DNA of 64,000 nucleotides from CAWJMD01 sp963845675 (GCA_963845675.1 CAWJSX010000001.1:806001-870000); one strand, 5' to 3'; shown: positions 41,216 to 50,978, counted from the first letter of the stretch. The notes: generated from the letters alone by a model not told the origin. A program made the numbers and translations.

Positions 41216-43255
41216 TCAGGAGTCCGAAGCGCGCTCCGCCTCCGTCGCCAGCTCGTCCAGCCGCTTCAACGCACCCAGCACCACGTCACGGTCCGTCGTC
41301 GCCCACATCGGCGGCAGCGACGCCCGCAGGTACCCGGCGTACCGCGCCTTCGCGAGCCGCGAGTCGAGCACGGCCACCACGCCTCGGTCGTCCATCGAGC
41401 GCACCAGCCGTCCGGCACCCTGGGCCAGCCGGAGCGCCGCGTGCTGCGCCGACACCGACATGAAGCCGTTCCCTCCCGACTTCGCGACCGCCTCCGAGCG
41501 CGCCGACATCAGCGGGTCGTCGGGCCGCGGGAACGGCACCCGGTCGATCACCACGAGCTGGCACGACGTGCCCGGCACGTCGACGCCCTGCCACAGGGAC
41601 AGCGTCCCGAACAGGCACGTCGCCGGGTCGGCGGCGAACTGCCGCACCAGCGTGGGCATCGAGTCGTCGCCCTGGCACAGGATCGGCATGTCGAGCCGCT
41701 GCCTCAGCGCCTCGGCCGCAGCCTCGGCCGCGCGCCGCGATGAGAACAGGCCCAGGGTCCGGCCACCCGCGGCCGACACCAGCGCCTCCAGCTCGTCGAG
41801 CGTGCCCGCCCCTCCCCCCTCACGGCCCGGCGGCGGCAGGTGCGCGGCCATGTAGAGGATCGCCTGCCGCTGGTAGTCGAAGGGGCTTCCCACGTCCAGG
41901 CCGTGCCAGGTCGGCGCACCGGACCCGACCAGACCCACCGACCGAGCAGCCGCCTCGAACGTCCCACCGACCGTCAGCGTCGCCGACGTCATCACGACCG
42001 CGCGGTCGCCGAAGAGCTTGTCGCGCAACGGCATCGCCACCGACAGCGGAGCCACGTTCAGCGTGCGCCGGGGCGTCCCCCGTCCGAAGTCCGAGACCGT
42101 CAGCCACGCCACGTCGGTCGCCAGCCCCGCCGCCAGCCGCTCGGCCACGTCGAAGACCTCGGCCAGCGCGGCCCGCGCCTGCTGCAGACCGCCGACCGCC
42201 TCCGTGCCGCCGGACGCCACCCGTCCCGGTGCCGCCTCACGCAGCGACCCCGCCGCACCCCGCGCCGCGTCACGCACCTGCTCCACGGCGAGCTGCAGGG
42301 TGCCCGGCAGCCCCTCGGAGAACCGCCCCTCGGGCAGCTCCTCCAGCGCGGACTCCAAGTCGCCGGCCGCGGCGATGAGCCGGTCGGTGTCGACACCCGC
42401 GTGCTTGCGCGACCTGCTCGCCGCCGCCTCGACCATCGGCACCGTCAGCTGGTCGGTGACGACACCGGTGACCCGGTCGGCCAGCTCGTGCGCCTCGTCC
42501 ACCACCAGCACGTCGTGCTCGGGCAGGATCTGCCGCCCCTCGAACGAGTCGATCGCGAGCAGGGCGTGGTTCGTCACCACGACGTCGACCTCGCGCGCAC
42601 GCTGCCGCGCCCGCTCGCTGAAGCACTCCGCCGCCATCGGGCACTGCTGCGCGCCCAGGCACTCGAACGCCGACACCGCCACCTGCCGCCAGGCCCGCTC
42701 GCTGACGCCGGGCACCAGCTCGTCGCGGTCGCCGCTCTCCGTCTCCTCGGCCCACTCCCTCAGCCGGACGACGTCACGGCCGAGCGGGGACGACGGACCG
42801 GTGCTCGCCTCGGTGACCACGCGTCCGGGCAGGGGCTCGAGGTCGAACAGACCGCCCTCGTCGTCCTGGGGGAAGCCGCCCGAGAGCTTGTGCTTGCAGA
42901 CGTAGTTGCCGCGGCCCTTCACCATCTGGAACGTCAGCTCGCGGCCGATCAGCGGCTTCAGCGACGCCGCGAGACGAGGCAGGTCGCGCTCGACCACCTG
43001 CGCCTGCAGCGCGAGCGTGGCGGTCGACACCACGGCACGCGTCTTCGACTCGACGGCGTGCCGCACCATCGGCACGAGGTACGCCAGCGACTTCCCCGTT
43101 CCGGTGCCCGCCTGCACCAGCAGCGCGTCGCCCCCGTCGAACGCCTTCGCGACGGCCTCGGCCATCTCGTGCTGCCCCGGCCGCTCGGTGCCTGCGATGC
43201 CACCGACGGCAGCCGTCAGCAGGTCGTCCACCGGGGGCAGGTCAGGGTCTTTCAC
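41216..43255 (-). CDS. dinG: ATP-dependent helicase, DinG/XPD-like
   Basis: 679 residues. Unwinds DNA, 5' to 3', in the DinG group of the iron-sulfur helicases. Walker A is QAGTGTGKSLA near residue 49 and the DEAH box VVDEAHELAD near residue 260. Candidate iron-sulfur cysteines lie between them (YVCKHKL, ECLGAQQCPM, AECF). The C-terminal helicase half has LGLFSSRRAAE, LFGTLSLWQGVDVPGTSCQLVVI and QGAGRLVRS. The GTG at 43255 has TAGGTT six bases upstream and appears leaderless. DinG symbol by family; the order of domains is complete. Confidence 0.9.
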   Translation of the reverse strand: MKDPDLPPVDDLLTAAVGGIAGTERPGQHEMAEAVAKAFDGGDALLVQAGTGTGKSLAYLVPMVRHAVESKTRAVVSTATLALQAQVVERDLPRLAASLKPLIGRELTFQMVKGRGNYVCKHKLSGGFPQDDEGGLFDLEPLPGRVVTEASTGPSSPLGRDVVRLREWAEETESGDRDELVPGVSERAWRQVAVSAFECLGAQQCPMAAECFSERARQRAREVDVVVTNHALLAIDSFEGRQILPEHDVLVVDEAHELADRVTGVVTDQLTVPMVEAAASRSRKHAGVDTDRLIAAAGDLESALEELPEGRFSEGLPGTLQLAVEQVRDAARGAAGSLREAAPGRVASGGTEAVGGLQQARAALAEVFDVAERLAAGLATDVAWLTVSDFGRGTPRRTLNVAPLSVAMPLRDKLFGDRAVVMTSATLTVGGTFEAAARSVGLVGSGAPTWHGLDVGSPFDYQRQAILYMAAHLPPPGREGGGAGTLDELEALVSAAGGRTLGLFSSRRAAEAAAEALRQRLDMPILCQGDDSMPTLVRQFAADPATCLFGTLSLWQGVDVPGTSCQLVVIDRVPFPRPDDPLMSARSEAVAKSGGNGFMSVSAQHAALRLAQGAGRLVRSMDDRGVVAVLDSRLAKARYAGYLRASLPPMWATTDRDVVLGALKRLDELATEAERASDS

Positions 43256-43261
43256 CCGACG

Positions 43262-43267
43262 AACCTA
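43262..43267 (-). promoter_or_regulatory. -10 element for a leaderless start (TAGGTT)
   Basis: On the minus strand TAGGTT is followed by six bases and the GTG at 43255 of the DinG gene. No Shine-Dalgarno sequence. Confidence 0.55.
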
Positions 43268-43753
43268 CTGGCCGAACATGCCTGGGGTTCGCGAGGCCAT
43301 GTCGGTGACGAAGCCGACCGCCGAACCGAGGACGCTGCTTGCCGCCAGTGCACACAGCCCCGCCAACAGGGCCTGCACGAACGACGGGAACGTACGGAAC
43401 GTGTGGCCGAGCCGAAGGAGCAGCAGCGCGCCCACCGTCAGCACGAGCCCGACGAGCACGCTGCCGAGGAAGGCACCGGCCATCAACCCGAGGAACATGC
43501 CCGACTGCCGCGGATCGCCAGGCAGGTCGGTCATTCCACCCGCCACGGCCTGGAAGACGTACACCGCGAACGCCGCCAGCAGCATCATCGCCACCGTCCA
43601 GAGCAGCGCCCAGACGGCGTTCAGGCCCAGGGCCCACCACAGGGCCGGCTTCAGCGGACGCTCCGGCTTCGGCGGTCCGGGCAGTGGCGGCTGCCAGGTC
43701 TGCTGGGGCGTCGGTGGGGGCCACGACGCGGTGTGAGGTGCCTGTTGGGTCAC
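43265..43753 (-). CDS. Membrane protein with four helices, unknown
   Basis: 162 residues. A Pro/Gln/Trp-rich cytoplasmic N-terminus (about 45 residues) precedes four hydrophobic segments: ALWWALGLNAVWALLWTVAMM, FLGLMAGAFLGSVLVGLVLTV, and two near the C-terminus. The Pro-rich front resembles DUF4190/proline-rich membrane proteins of actinobacteria. GTG at 43753 with AGCAGG ahead. It lies just upstream of dinG on the same strand. Confidence 0.7.
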   Translation of the reverse strand: MTQQAPHTASWPPPTPQQTWQPPLPGPPKPERPLKPALWWALGLNAVWALLWTVAMMLLAAFAVYVFQAVAGGMTDLPGDPRQSGMFLGLMAGAFLGSVLVGLVLTVGALLLLRLGHTFRTFPSFVQALLAGLCALAASSVLGSAVGFVTDMASRTPGMFGQ

Positions 43754-43813
43754 CTGCTCATCGTGACAGAACGGCACCCCGATGCGGGCGACGACGACAT
43801 GATCGGTGGACGG

Positions 43814-44674
43814 TCACGCCCGCCGCCGTGCGGCCCACGCGACGTGGCTCACCCGGATCGTCAGGTCGGCCCGGCGAACCAGGGCGTCCGGGCCGTCGTC
43901 CGCCAGGAGGCGGTCCAGCGCGTCGAGGTCCTCGGGCGCCAGCAGGCCGTCCAGAGCCGGGCGGACCAGGCGCAGGTAGGCGTGCGCGTACGGCCCCGCC
44001 ACGGACGGCTCCGGGCTCACCTCCCGAGCGAAGACCCGCTGCCCGGTCACCTCGAGACCGGCCCGCTCGAGGTGCGGAGCCCAGTCCGGGTGGTCGTTGA
44101 AGCCCGCCTGCACCATCGCCTCCTGCCGACGGATCTCCAGGCCGGAGCGGCCGGTCCCGAGGTCGTCCGGCAGGAAGCTCGCCAGCTCGTCGATCTCGAC
44201 GACCACCATCAGACCGCCGGGGTGGAGGGCGGCCGCGACGTCCCGGAGCAGCCGATCGGGGTCCGCGAGATGGTGCAGCGACGACGCGGCCCAGACGACG
44301 TCGACGTCGCCGATCTCGGGCCAGGCGGCGTCCAGGTCCGCCTGCACCAGTCGCACCCGTTCGCCCAGCCCCTGCTCGAGCGCCGCGGCCCGCAGGCGGT
44401 CGAGCATCAGCGTCGACAGGTCGACCGCGACGACCTCGGCCGTCGCGAAGCGCCGCAGCAGTGCGAGCGAACCGGTCCCGGTCCCGGCTCCCACGTCCAC
44501 CAGGGTCCGTGGGCTGTCAGGAGCGTGCTGCGCCGCCCATGCGGTCAGATCGTCCAGGTGTCCGAGCACCTCGGCGTCCATGTCCAGCAGGTCGGCCAGT
44601 CCCGCCTCGTCGTGGTCGGGGCCGCCCTCGGGGTGATGGTCCCGGTGGCCGTGGGAGTGCGGGTGCTGCTCCAT
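43814..44674 (-). CDS. Class I SAM-dependent methyltransferase
   Basis: 286 residues. A His-rich N-terminus (HPHSHGHRDHH) that could bind metal leads into a Rossmann methyltransferase: motif I LVDVGAGTGTGSLALLRRF, an acidic residue after AEVVAVDLSTLM, and VVWAASSLHHLADPDRLLRDVAAALHPGGLMVVVE, the usual signature of Methyltransf_11/25 enzymes. Substrate unknown. Followed on the same strand by the membrane-protein and helicase genes. Confidence 0.85.
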   Translation of the reverse strand: MEQHPHSHGHRDHHPEGGPDHDEAGLADLLDMDAEVLGHLDDLTAWAAQHAPDSPRTLVDVGAGTGTGSLALLRRFATAEVVAVDLSTLMLDRLRAAALEQGLGERVRLVQADLDAAWPEIGDVDVVWAASSLHHLADPDRLLRDVAAALHPGGLMVVVEIDELASFLPDDLGTGRSGLEIRRQEAMVQAGFNDHPDWAPHLERAGLEVTGQRVFAREVSPEPSVAGPYAHAYLRLVRPALDGLLAPEDLDALDRLLADDGPDALVRRADLTIRVSHVAWAARRRA

Positions 44675-44688
44675 CCCTCGACCGCGCC

Positions 44689-46254
44689 TCAGGCGCGGGC
44701 GACCGCGAACGGCTCGAGGTCTGCCGCGAGGTCGGGCATGACGCGCGCCACGAGCGCCGTGCCGGCTTCGGTGTGCTCCGACTCGATCACCTCGCCGGAC
44801 GTGTGCACCCGGTTCACCAGGTCGCCCCGGTGGTAGGGCACCACGACCTGCACCTCGACCTGCGGACGCGGCAGCTCGGCCGCGATCAGCTCGGTCAGCT
44901 CCGCGAACCCGGCGCCGGTGCGGGCAGACACCACGACCGACCGCGGCTCACGACGACGGAGCCGGTCGATCACCTCCTGGTCGGCGGCGTCGGCCTTGTT
45001 GAGGACGATCACCTCGCGTACGGCGTCGGCGCCCACCTCGGCGAGAACCTCACGCACAGCGGCGATCTGACCCTCGGGGTCCGGGTGGGACACGTCGACG
45101 ACGTGCAGCACGAGGTCGGAGTCGGCCACCTCCTCGAGCGTCGAGCGGAACGCCTCGACCAGCTCGTGCGGCAGGTGCCGGACGAACCCGACCGTGTCGG
45201 CCAGCGTGTACAGGCGACCGTCCGCGGTCTCGGCCTTGCGGACCGTGGGATCCAGCGTCGCGAACAACGCGTTCTCGACGAGAACGCCCGCACCGGTGAG
45301 GCGGTTCAGCAGCGACGACTTGCCGGCGTTGGTGTACCCGGCGATCGCGACGGACGGCACGGCGTGGCGGTGCCGGTTCGCGCGCTTGGTCTCGCGGGCC
45401 GGCTTCATGCCCTTGATCTGGCGGCGCAGCTTCGCCATCCGGTTGCGGATGCGGCGGCGGTCCAGCTCGATCTTGGTCTCACCGGGTCCACGCGAACCGA
45501 TCCCGGCGCCGGCGGCCACGCGTCCACCGGCCTGCCTCGACATCGACTCGCCCCAGCCACGCAGGCGCGGCAGCAGGTACTCGAGCTGGGCCAGCTCGAC
45601 CTGGGCCTTGCCCTCCTTGCTCTTCGCGTGCTGGGCGAAGATGTCGAGGATCAGTGCGGTCCGGTCGATCACCTTGACCTTGACGATGTCCTCGAGGCCA
45701 CGCCGCTGGGACGGTGCCAGATCGCCGTCGCAGACGACCGTGTCGGCGCCCGTCGTCTGCACGACGGTCCGGAGCTCGGCGGCCTTGCCGGAGCCCAGGA
45801 ACGTGCCGGGATCCGGGGTCGAGCGGCGCTGCAGCACGCCGTCGAGCACCTGGCTGCCGGCCGTCTCGGCCAGCGCCGCCAGCTCGCGCAGCGAGTTCTC
45901 GGCGTCGGCGACGGACCCGGTGGTCCACAGCCCGGCGAGCACGACCTTCTCCAGGCGCAGCTGCCGGTACTCGACCTCGGTGACGTCCTCGAGCTCGGTC
46001 GACAGGCCGGCCACGCGGCGGAGCGCCTGCCGGTCGGCGAGGTCCTGCTGGTGACCGTCACGGTCGACGTCGTCGTGGCTGCCGGTGGTGTGCTCCGCGA
46101 CGGCCTCGGCGTGCCGGGAGAGGATCCGGGCGACGGCGTCGTCGATCGCGTTCCCGTCGATGTGCACCGCGCCCGTGCCGATCACTGCGGCGTCCGAGTC
46201 GCTGGACGACACCCTCGCGTCGCGGGTCGTGTCGTCGTTCGGTGCGGCGGTCAT
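44689..46254 (-). CDS. hflX: GTPase HflX
   Basis: 521 residues. Ribosome-associated GTPase that splits stalled or stressed ribosomes. The N-terminal HflX domain (GTFLGSGKAAELR ... ERTALILDIF-like segment, QVELAQLEYLLPRL, GPGETKIELDRR) is followed by the G domain: G1 GYTNAGKSSLLN, G3 DTVGFVRHLPHELVEAF, G4 NKAD. The ATG at 46254 follows GGGAGCTTC. The N-terminal 80 residues are an acidic extension. It sits 14 bases upstream of the methyltransferase gene. Confidence 0.95.
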   Translation of the reverse strand: MTAAPNDDTTRDARVSSSDSDAAVIGTGAVHIDGNAIDDAVARILSRHAEAVAEHTTGSHDDVDRDGHQQDLADRQALRRVAGLSTELEDVTEVEYRQLRLEKVVLAGLWTTGSVADAENSLRELAALAETAGSQVLDGVLQRRSTPDPGTFLGSGKAAELRTVVQTTGADTVVCDGDLAPSQRRGLEDIVKVKVIDRTALILDIFAQHAKSKEGKAQVELAQLEYLLPRLRGWGESMSRQAGGRVAAGAGIGSRGPGETKIELDRRRIRNRMAKLRRQIKGMKPARETKRANRHRHAVPSVAIAGYTNAGKSSLLNRLTGAGVLVENALFATLDPTVRKAETADGRLYTLADTVGFVRHLPHELVEAFRSTLEEVADSDLVLHVVDVSHPDPEGQIAAVREVLAEVGADAVREVIVLNKADAADQEVIDRLRRREPRSVVVSARTGAGFAELTELIAAELPRPQVEVQVVVPYHRGDLVNRVHTSGEVIESEHTEAGTALVARVMPDLAADLEPFAVARA

Positions 46255-46339
46255 GAAGCTCCCGGTCTCGGTGTACGGCTGGCCCCTGCACTGCCAGCCT
46301 GACACGTCAACCAGCGCGGAGGCGACCAGATTCCCCGCG

Positions 46340-46345
46340 TAGGGT
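46340..46345 (+). promoter_or_regulatory. -10 element for a leaderless start (TAGGGT)
   Basis: TAGGGT ends six bases before the GTG at 46352. Confidence 0.55.
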
Positions 46346-46351
46346 GACCCG

Positions 46352-46997
46352 GTGCCCGACCAGACCACCCCCACGCCGGCGGGCGACCACTACTTCTCCG
46401 CCCGCCCCGCGACCCCCGACGAGCGCCGCACGCTCGAAGTCACCCTCGCCGGGACGGACGGTGCAGGTGCAGACCGCGTTCGGGGTGTTCAGCCACCAGC
46501 ACGTCGACCTCGGCACCCGTGTGCTCCTGCGGGAGGCACCGGACCCGCCGAAGCACGGAGAGCTGCTCGACCTCGGCTGCGGCTGGGGACCGCTGGCGAT
46601 CTCGATGGCGCAGCGCTCCCCCGACGCCACCGTCTGGGCCGTCGACGTCAACGAGCGGGCGCTCGACCTGCTGCGGGACACCGCCACGCGGCTGGGCCTG
46701 ACGGGCATCAGACCCGTTCTCCCGGACGAGGTCCCGTCGGACATCGCGTTCGCAGCGATCTGGTCGAACCCGCCGATCCGGGTCGGCAAGGCGGCGCTGC
46801 ACGACCTGCTGGACCGGTGGCTGCCGCGGCTCGACGACGGCGGCCAGGCGCACCTCGTGGTCCAGCGCCACCTCGGCGCGGACTCGCTGGCGGCGTGGAT
46901 GCGCGACCACTTCGCGCCCTCGCTGAGCGTGCACCGCGCGGGCAGCGCGAAGGGCTACAGGGTGCTGCGGGTGGCGCGCGAGCTGTCGGGCGCCTGA
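46352..46997 (+). pseudogene. RsmC-like class I methyltransferase with a single-base frameshift
   Basis: The first 33 codons from the GTG at 46352 (HYFSARPATPDERRTLEVTLAG) and the rest from about 46455 (RTVQVQTAFGVFSHQHVDLGTRVLL, motif I LLDLGCGWGPLAISMA, then WSNPPIRVGKAALHDLL) are in different frames. One extra base near 46454 explains it. The joined protein would be about 214 residues and match the small-domain RsmC/RlmG group, where N-P-P-(I/F)-(R/H) is the catalytic motif for guanine-N2 methylation of rRNA. Everything else is well kept, so a base-calling error is likely. Confidence 0.8.
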
Positions 46998-47137
46998 GCC
47001 ACCGGCGCGCTCCGACGCCTGGAGGCGACGACCAGGGTCACGGCGAGCACGCCGAGACCGATCACGAACGCGACTCCCAGGGCCAGCAACACGACGAGCA
47101 CGAGAACGCTGATGAGATCTCCTCCGACCGGGTGCAC
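46955..47137 (-). CDS. Possible small membrane protein
   Basis: 60 residues from a GTG at 47137, with one strong transmembrane segment (LVLVVLLALGVAFVIGLGVLAVTLV, two possible halves) and a basic tail. Its 3' end overlaps the end of the methyltransferase gene on the other strand by 43 bases. No family recognised; a chance frame cannot be ruled out. Confidence 0.4.
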   Translation of the reverse strand: MHPVGGDLISVLVLVVLLALGVAFVIGLGVLAVTLVVASRRRSAPVAQAPDSSRATRSTL

Positions 47138-47186
47138 GGTCGCGCCGCGCGCCGTGGGTCGAGGATAGGACCGCGACGGCCGCGCG

Positions 47187-47408
47187 TCAGCGGTTCGCGT
47201 CGGGCCGCGGGGTCCGCCGGCGGCGCCGTGCCGCGCGTGCGGTCTCGAGCTCGAGCAGCAGCTGCTCACGCCGACGCCGGCGCTCGGCCAGCTGTCGTTC
47301 CGCGGACGCGAGGTCGATCACCCGTCGCTGCGACGGCACGACAGGTCGACGCACCATGTCGTCAAGCTGCGACATCATCGCCTCCCGTCCTTGCTCCCGA
47401 TCCTCCAT
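47187..47408 (-). CDS. Small Arg-rich coiled-coil protein, unknown
   Basis: 73 residues from an ATG at 47408. It has a helical, highly charged stretch (IDLASAERQLAERRRRREQLLLELETARAARRRRR). A second ATG (MMSQLDDM) follows after ten codons. The heptad-like spacing suggests a coiled coil. Function unknown. Confidence 0.5.
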   Translation of the reverse strand: MEDREQGREAMMSQLDDMVRRPVVPSQRRVIDLASAERQLAERRRRREQLLLELETARAARRRRRTPRPDANR

Positions 47409-47710
47409 GACGATCCCGACTCCCGAGCGTCGAGCACCACACGCTGGCCTTGGTGGGAGCTGGCCCGTCCACGTCCCGGTCGGGCCGCTCCCACACGTGA
47501 GACGCACACCGTGCAGCAATGGTTGCGCGGGTCGCCGACTTTCTGCCACAGACTTACGTCCCGTCCCAGGGGGCGGACGTCGGACATGGCACCGCAGGGT
47601 TCGGAGCCGGTGACCTCACGGATTGCCGGCACCGGTGAGGACGAGGCGTCGCGGCTCAGAGACCGGCGGTGCCGTCCGCGACGAGGAGGGCCGGGCCGAC
47701 AGGTGACGGG
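47409..47710. other. Intergenic stretch, nothing recognised
   Basis: About 300 bases between two minus-strand genes. No coding pattern in either strand convinced me and no clear hairpin or repeat was found. Confidence 0.4.
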
Positions 47711-48846
47711 TCAGGGGCTGGCGGGCACGATCACGACCCGGGCGGCCGTCGTGGGCACGATGGCGTCGTCGTAACCGCCGGCGACAAGCACGGCGTTCGG
47801 CCCGAGCACCGTGGCGGTCACGAACGACCGTCGTGGCTGCGGTTCTCGTCCACCGTGGCCATGGTGTCGTCGGCCGGGTCGAAGACCTCCAGCCGCGAAC
47901 CACCGGCGATCGCCACCCGACCGTCGGGGAGGACGGCGACCGCACCATCCAGCTTGTACTGGCCTGCCGCCAGGGTGGGTCCGTCGCGCACCATCCCCGG
48001 CGCAGGGTCGTCCGACAGGGTGACAAGCTCGGTGCTGGCGAGCAGCTCACGACCCTCGACGGAGGTCGACCCTCCCACCACCAGGACGCGCCCGTCCCGC
48101 AGGGCGACCGCTGCGTGCTTCACTCGCGGCGTACCGAGCTCCGGCCCCGCGACCCAGGCCCCGCCCTGCAGCAGCGCCGTGGTCGACAGCGCGTCGTCCC
48201 GCGACGCCCCTCCCACGACGAGGACCCGTCCGTCGACCAGCACGGCGTCGTGCGCGGCACGCGGCTCAGGGAGCGGCGGTCCGAGCGAGACCAGCGCCGT
48301 CGCAGGGTCCACGACCTCCACCGAGTCCAGAGCCGCGCCGTCCACGCCGGAGCCTCCGACGACGAGCACCCTCCCGTCCGGCAGCACCGTCGCCGAGTGG
48401 CCGGCCCGGGCGGTCCGCAGTGTCCCGAACGGGGAGAAGGACGAGGTCTCGGGGTCGTACACCTCGATACCCGCGGTCGGTTCCCGCCCCTCGCCCGGGA
48501 AGCCTCCGATCAGCAGCACCCTTCCGTCCACCAGCGTGGTCGCGGTCCCGCTGGCTCGCGGCTCGCCCGCGATCGGACCCGGTCTCGACCTGCCGGACGC
48601 GGGATCCACCAGCTCGCTGGTCCGCGCCTCGTCGAACCCGCCACAGCCGGACGTGGAGCAGCCACCGACCAGCAGGACCGAGCCGTCCGGCAGGGCCACG
48701 GCGCGGTGCACCGCACGCGGCAGGGTCAGCGCGAGGGTGTCCGACGTCGTGGTCGGTGTCGGCGGTACGGAGGTGCCATCAGGGCCGCATCCGGTCACCA
48801 TCGCCGCGCTCGCGGCCACCAGCCAGCACAGCGTCCTGCCTGTCAC
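47711..48846 (-). pseudogene. Kelch-repeat lipoprotein with a frameshift near its end
   Basis: A lipobox (AAMVTGC) follows the signal sequence. Then come five to six kelch-like blades, each with the pattern (L/V)-x-D-G-R-V-L-(V/L)-(V/I)-G-G: LPDGSVLLVGG, LVDGRVLLIGG, LPDGRVLVVGG, LVDGRVLVVGG, LRDGRVLVVGG, LPDGRVAIAGG. The propeller frame ends early at about 47818 (ENRSHDGRS). The missing last blade, FVTATVLGPNAVLVAGGYDDAI, is read in the next frame to a stop at 47711. One base near 47826 accounts for it. The protein would be an extracellular propeller of about 378 residues. Confidence 0.72.
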
Positions 48847-48853
48847 GGGCCCG

Positions 48854-48859
48854 ACGCTA
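48854..48859 (-). promoter_or_regulatory. -10 element for a leaderless start (TAGCGT)
   Basis: On the minus strand TAGCGT is followed by seven bases and the GTG at 48846. Confidence 0.5.
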
Positions 48860-48911
48860 GCCGCGCACCGCTGGGGTCGATCCCGCTGAGACCCGATCGA
48901 GACGTCGCGCC

Positions 48912-49871
48912 TCAGAGACCAGTGGTGCCGTCCGCGACGAGGACCGCGGGGCCGGAGAGCACGACCCGCTCGCCGTCGAGGACCTGCACCTCCACCTGGC
49001 CGCCCGGCACATCCACCAGCCACCGGTCGGGCGAGGCGGCACCGCCCCAGATGCGCGCCGCGAGAGCGGCCGCGCAGGCGCCGGTGCCGCACGACCGGGT
49101 CTCCCCCACGCCTCGCTCGTGCACACGCATGGCGAGCCGCCCGACCGTGCCGGCGGGGCCGTGCTCGGGGTCGAGCGTGACGATCAGCTCGACGTTGGTG
49201 CCGTGCGGGGGAGCGGGTTCCACGACGGGGGGCACCGAGAGGTCGACGTTGTCGAGCTCTGACCGCTCGGCCAGGGCCATCACCGTGTGCGGGTTGCCCA
49301 GGTCGAGCGAGAGGCCCGGACGGGGCACGTCGAGCCCCCGCACGCCGACCAGCGCGTCGAAGCCGTCCTCGATCGCCTTGTCGCCGCCCGACACGCGCCA
49401 CCCGCCCATGTCGACCGAGAACCACCCGTCCACGCGGCGGTGGACGCGCTTGACGCCGCCACGGCTGCCGATCACCAGGCCCGGGCCGTCGGGCACGAGC
49501 AGCGACTCGTCGACGAGCCCCTCACGCAGCAGGTAGGCCGCGAACACGCGGACACCGTTGCCGCACATCTCGGCCGCCGACCCGTCGCCGTTGCGGTAGT
49601 CCATGAACCACTCGGCGGCCGGGTCCTCGGCCAGGGACCGCTCTCCACCCGGGTCGCCGCACGAGCCGGAGCGCACCACGCGGATCAGTCCGTCCGCGCC
49701 GATGCCCGCCCGTCGGTCGCAGATGGCGGCGACCCGCTCGGGACGCAGGTCCAGCTCGCCGTCGGGGTCGGGCACGATCACGAAGTCGTTCTCGGTGCCG
49801 TGGCCCTTGGTGAAGCGCAGACCGGTCGGAGGGCTCGAGGACGAGGACGTCTCGGTGAGTGCAGTGGCCAC
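48912..49871 (-). CDS. dapF: Diaminopimelate epimerase
   Basis: Converts LL- to meso-diaminopimelate for lysine and peptidoglycan synthesis. 319 residues. The two catalytic cysteines are in MCGNGVRVFA and SCGTGACAAALAA. The N-terminal FTKGHGTENDFV and the repeat half GNPHTVMAL are typical. It is preceded on the same strand by miaA, ten bases upstream, the common actinobacterial miaA-dapF order. The GTG at 49871 has TAGCCT six bases ahead, so dapF may also have its own leaderless promoter. Confidence 0.97.
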   Translation of the reverse strand: MATALTETSSSSSPPTGLRFTKGHGTENDFVIVPDPDGELDLRPERVAAICDRRAGIGADGLIRVVRSGSCGDPGGERSLAEDPAAEWFMDYRNGDGSAAEMCGNGVRVFAAYLLREGLVDESLLVPDGPGLVIGSRGGVKRVHRRVDGWFSVDMGGWRVSGGDKAIEDGFDALVGVRGLDVPRPGLSLDLGNPHTVMALAERSELDNVDLSVPPVVEPAPPHGTNVELIVTLDPEHGPAGTVGRLAMRVHERGVGETRSCGTGACAAALAARIWGGAASPDRWLVDVPGGQVEVQVLDGERVVLSGPAVLVADGTTGL

Positions 49872-49877
49872 GACGTC

Positions 49878-49883
49878 AGGCTA
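49878..49883 (-). promoter_or_regulatory. -10 element for a leaderless start (TAGCCT)
   Basis: On the minus strand TAGCCT is followed by GACGTC and the GTG at 49871 of dapF. It lies at the 3' end of miaA, so it would be an internal promoter. Confidence 0.5.
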
Positions 49884-50861
49884 CGTGCCCGGGACGCCCT
49901 CGGGCTCCACGGTCGGCCCCTGCTCGGTTGCAGCACCCCGCACGGCCTCCAGCGCACGGGCCACGACGTCCCGAGCGGGCAGCGCCGCGTCGACCCAGGT
50001 GATCCGTCCGTCGCGCCGGAACCACTTGTCCTGACGGCGAGCGAAAGCCTTTGTGGCGCTGACGGTCTCGTCACGCGCCTGTTCCAGGGTCAGCTCCCCG
50101 GCCAGGTGGGACAGGAGCTGGCGGTACCCGAGCGCGGCGGACGCCGTCCGTCCCTGCCGCAGGCCCCGCTTCTCCAGGGCTCGCACCTCGTCGAGGAACC
50201 CGGCGACGAGCATGCGGTCGATGCGCGTCGCGATGCGGGCGTCGAGGTCGTCCCGCTCGCGGCGCAGCCCGACCTGCACGCTGGGCCGCACGTACTCGTG
50301 CGCCGGCATCGTGGCGGCGAACGGGCGCCCGGTCAGCTCTCCCGCCTCCAGGGCCCGGACGACCCGGCGCACGTTCGAGGGCAGGATCGCGGCCGCCGCC
50401 GCCGGGTCACGCTCTGCCAGCACGGCGTGCAGGCCATGCGGCCCCAGCCGGGCAGCCTCGGCCTCCCAGCGAGCACGCACGTCGGGGTCCGTGCCCGGGA
50501 ACTCGAGCGGGTCGAGCGCGGCCCGCACGTAGAGGCCGGAACCACCCACGAGGACCGGGACGAGGCCCCGCCCGGCGATGTCGTCGATCGCCACCCGCGC
50601 GTCGCGCTGGTACTCCGCGACGCTCGCCTCCTGCGTCACGTCGAGCACGTCGAGCAGGTGGTGCGGCACGCCGGCGCGCTCGTCGGTGCTCGGTTTGGCC
50701 GTGCCGACGTCCATGCCCCGGTAGAGCTGGGACGCGTCCGCGTTGACCACCTCACCGCCGAGCTCCTGGGCCAGCGCGACGGCCACGTCCGACTTGCCGG
50801 TCGCCGTCGGCCCGACGACCGCCACCACCAGCGGCTCCGGGTCAAGCGAGGGCGTCACCAC
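49881..50861 (-). CDS. miaA: tRNA dimethylallyltransferase
   Basis: Adds the dimethylallyl group to N6 of A37 in tRNAs reading U-starting codons; MiaB at 57275-58789 then methylthiolates it. 326 residues. The P-loop is VVGPTATGKSDVAVAL, followed by NADASQLYRGMDVGTAKP, GGSGLYVRA and the C-terminal KAFARRQDKWFRRD. Adjacent GTG codons at 50861 and 50858 are possible starts; the first has CACACT six bases upstream, which fits the leaderless pattern seen elsewhere. Confidence 0.96.
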   Translation of the reverse strand: MVTPSLDPEPLVVAVVGPTATGKSDVAVALAQELGGEVVNADASQLYRGMDVGTAKPSTDERAGVPHHLLDVLDVTQEASVAEYQRDARVAIDDIAGRGLVPVLVGGSGLYVRAALDPLEFPGTDPDVRARWEAEAARLGPHGLHAVLAERDPAAAAAILPSNVRRVVRALEAGELTGRPFAATMPAHEYVRPSVQVGLRRERDDLDARIATRIDRMLVAGFLDEVRALEKRGLRQGRTASAALGYRQLLSHLAGELTLEQARDETVSATKAFARRQDKWFRRDGRITWVDAALPARDVVARALEAVRGAATEQGPTVEPEGVPGT

Positions 50862-50978
50862 GGGACCAGTGTGGCCGATCCCGCCAGGCACCGGTGTGGC
50901 GGACCGTCCCCCGCTGGGGTTGGCTGGTGGCGAACCGGTGACCGGTGGTCACCGTCCCGCGAGCGAGAGGCATGCGCG

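Noticed and set aside
41840..44836. 998-codon open frame on the + strand opposite dinG and a methyltransferase
   Set aside because: Same kind of antisense artefact; it runs through three genes of the other strand.
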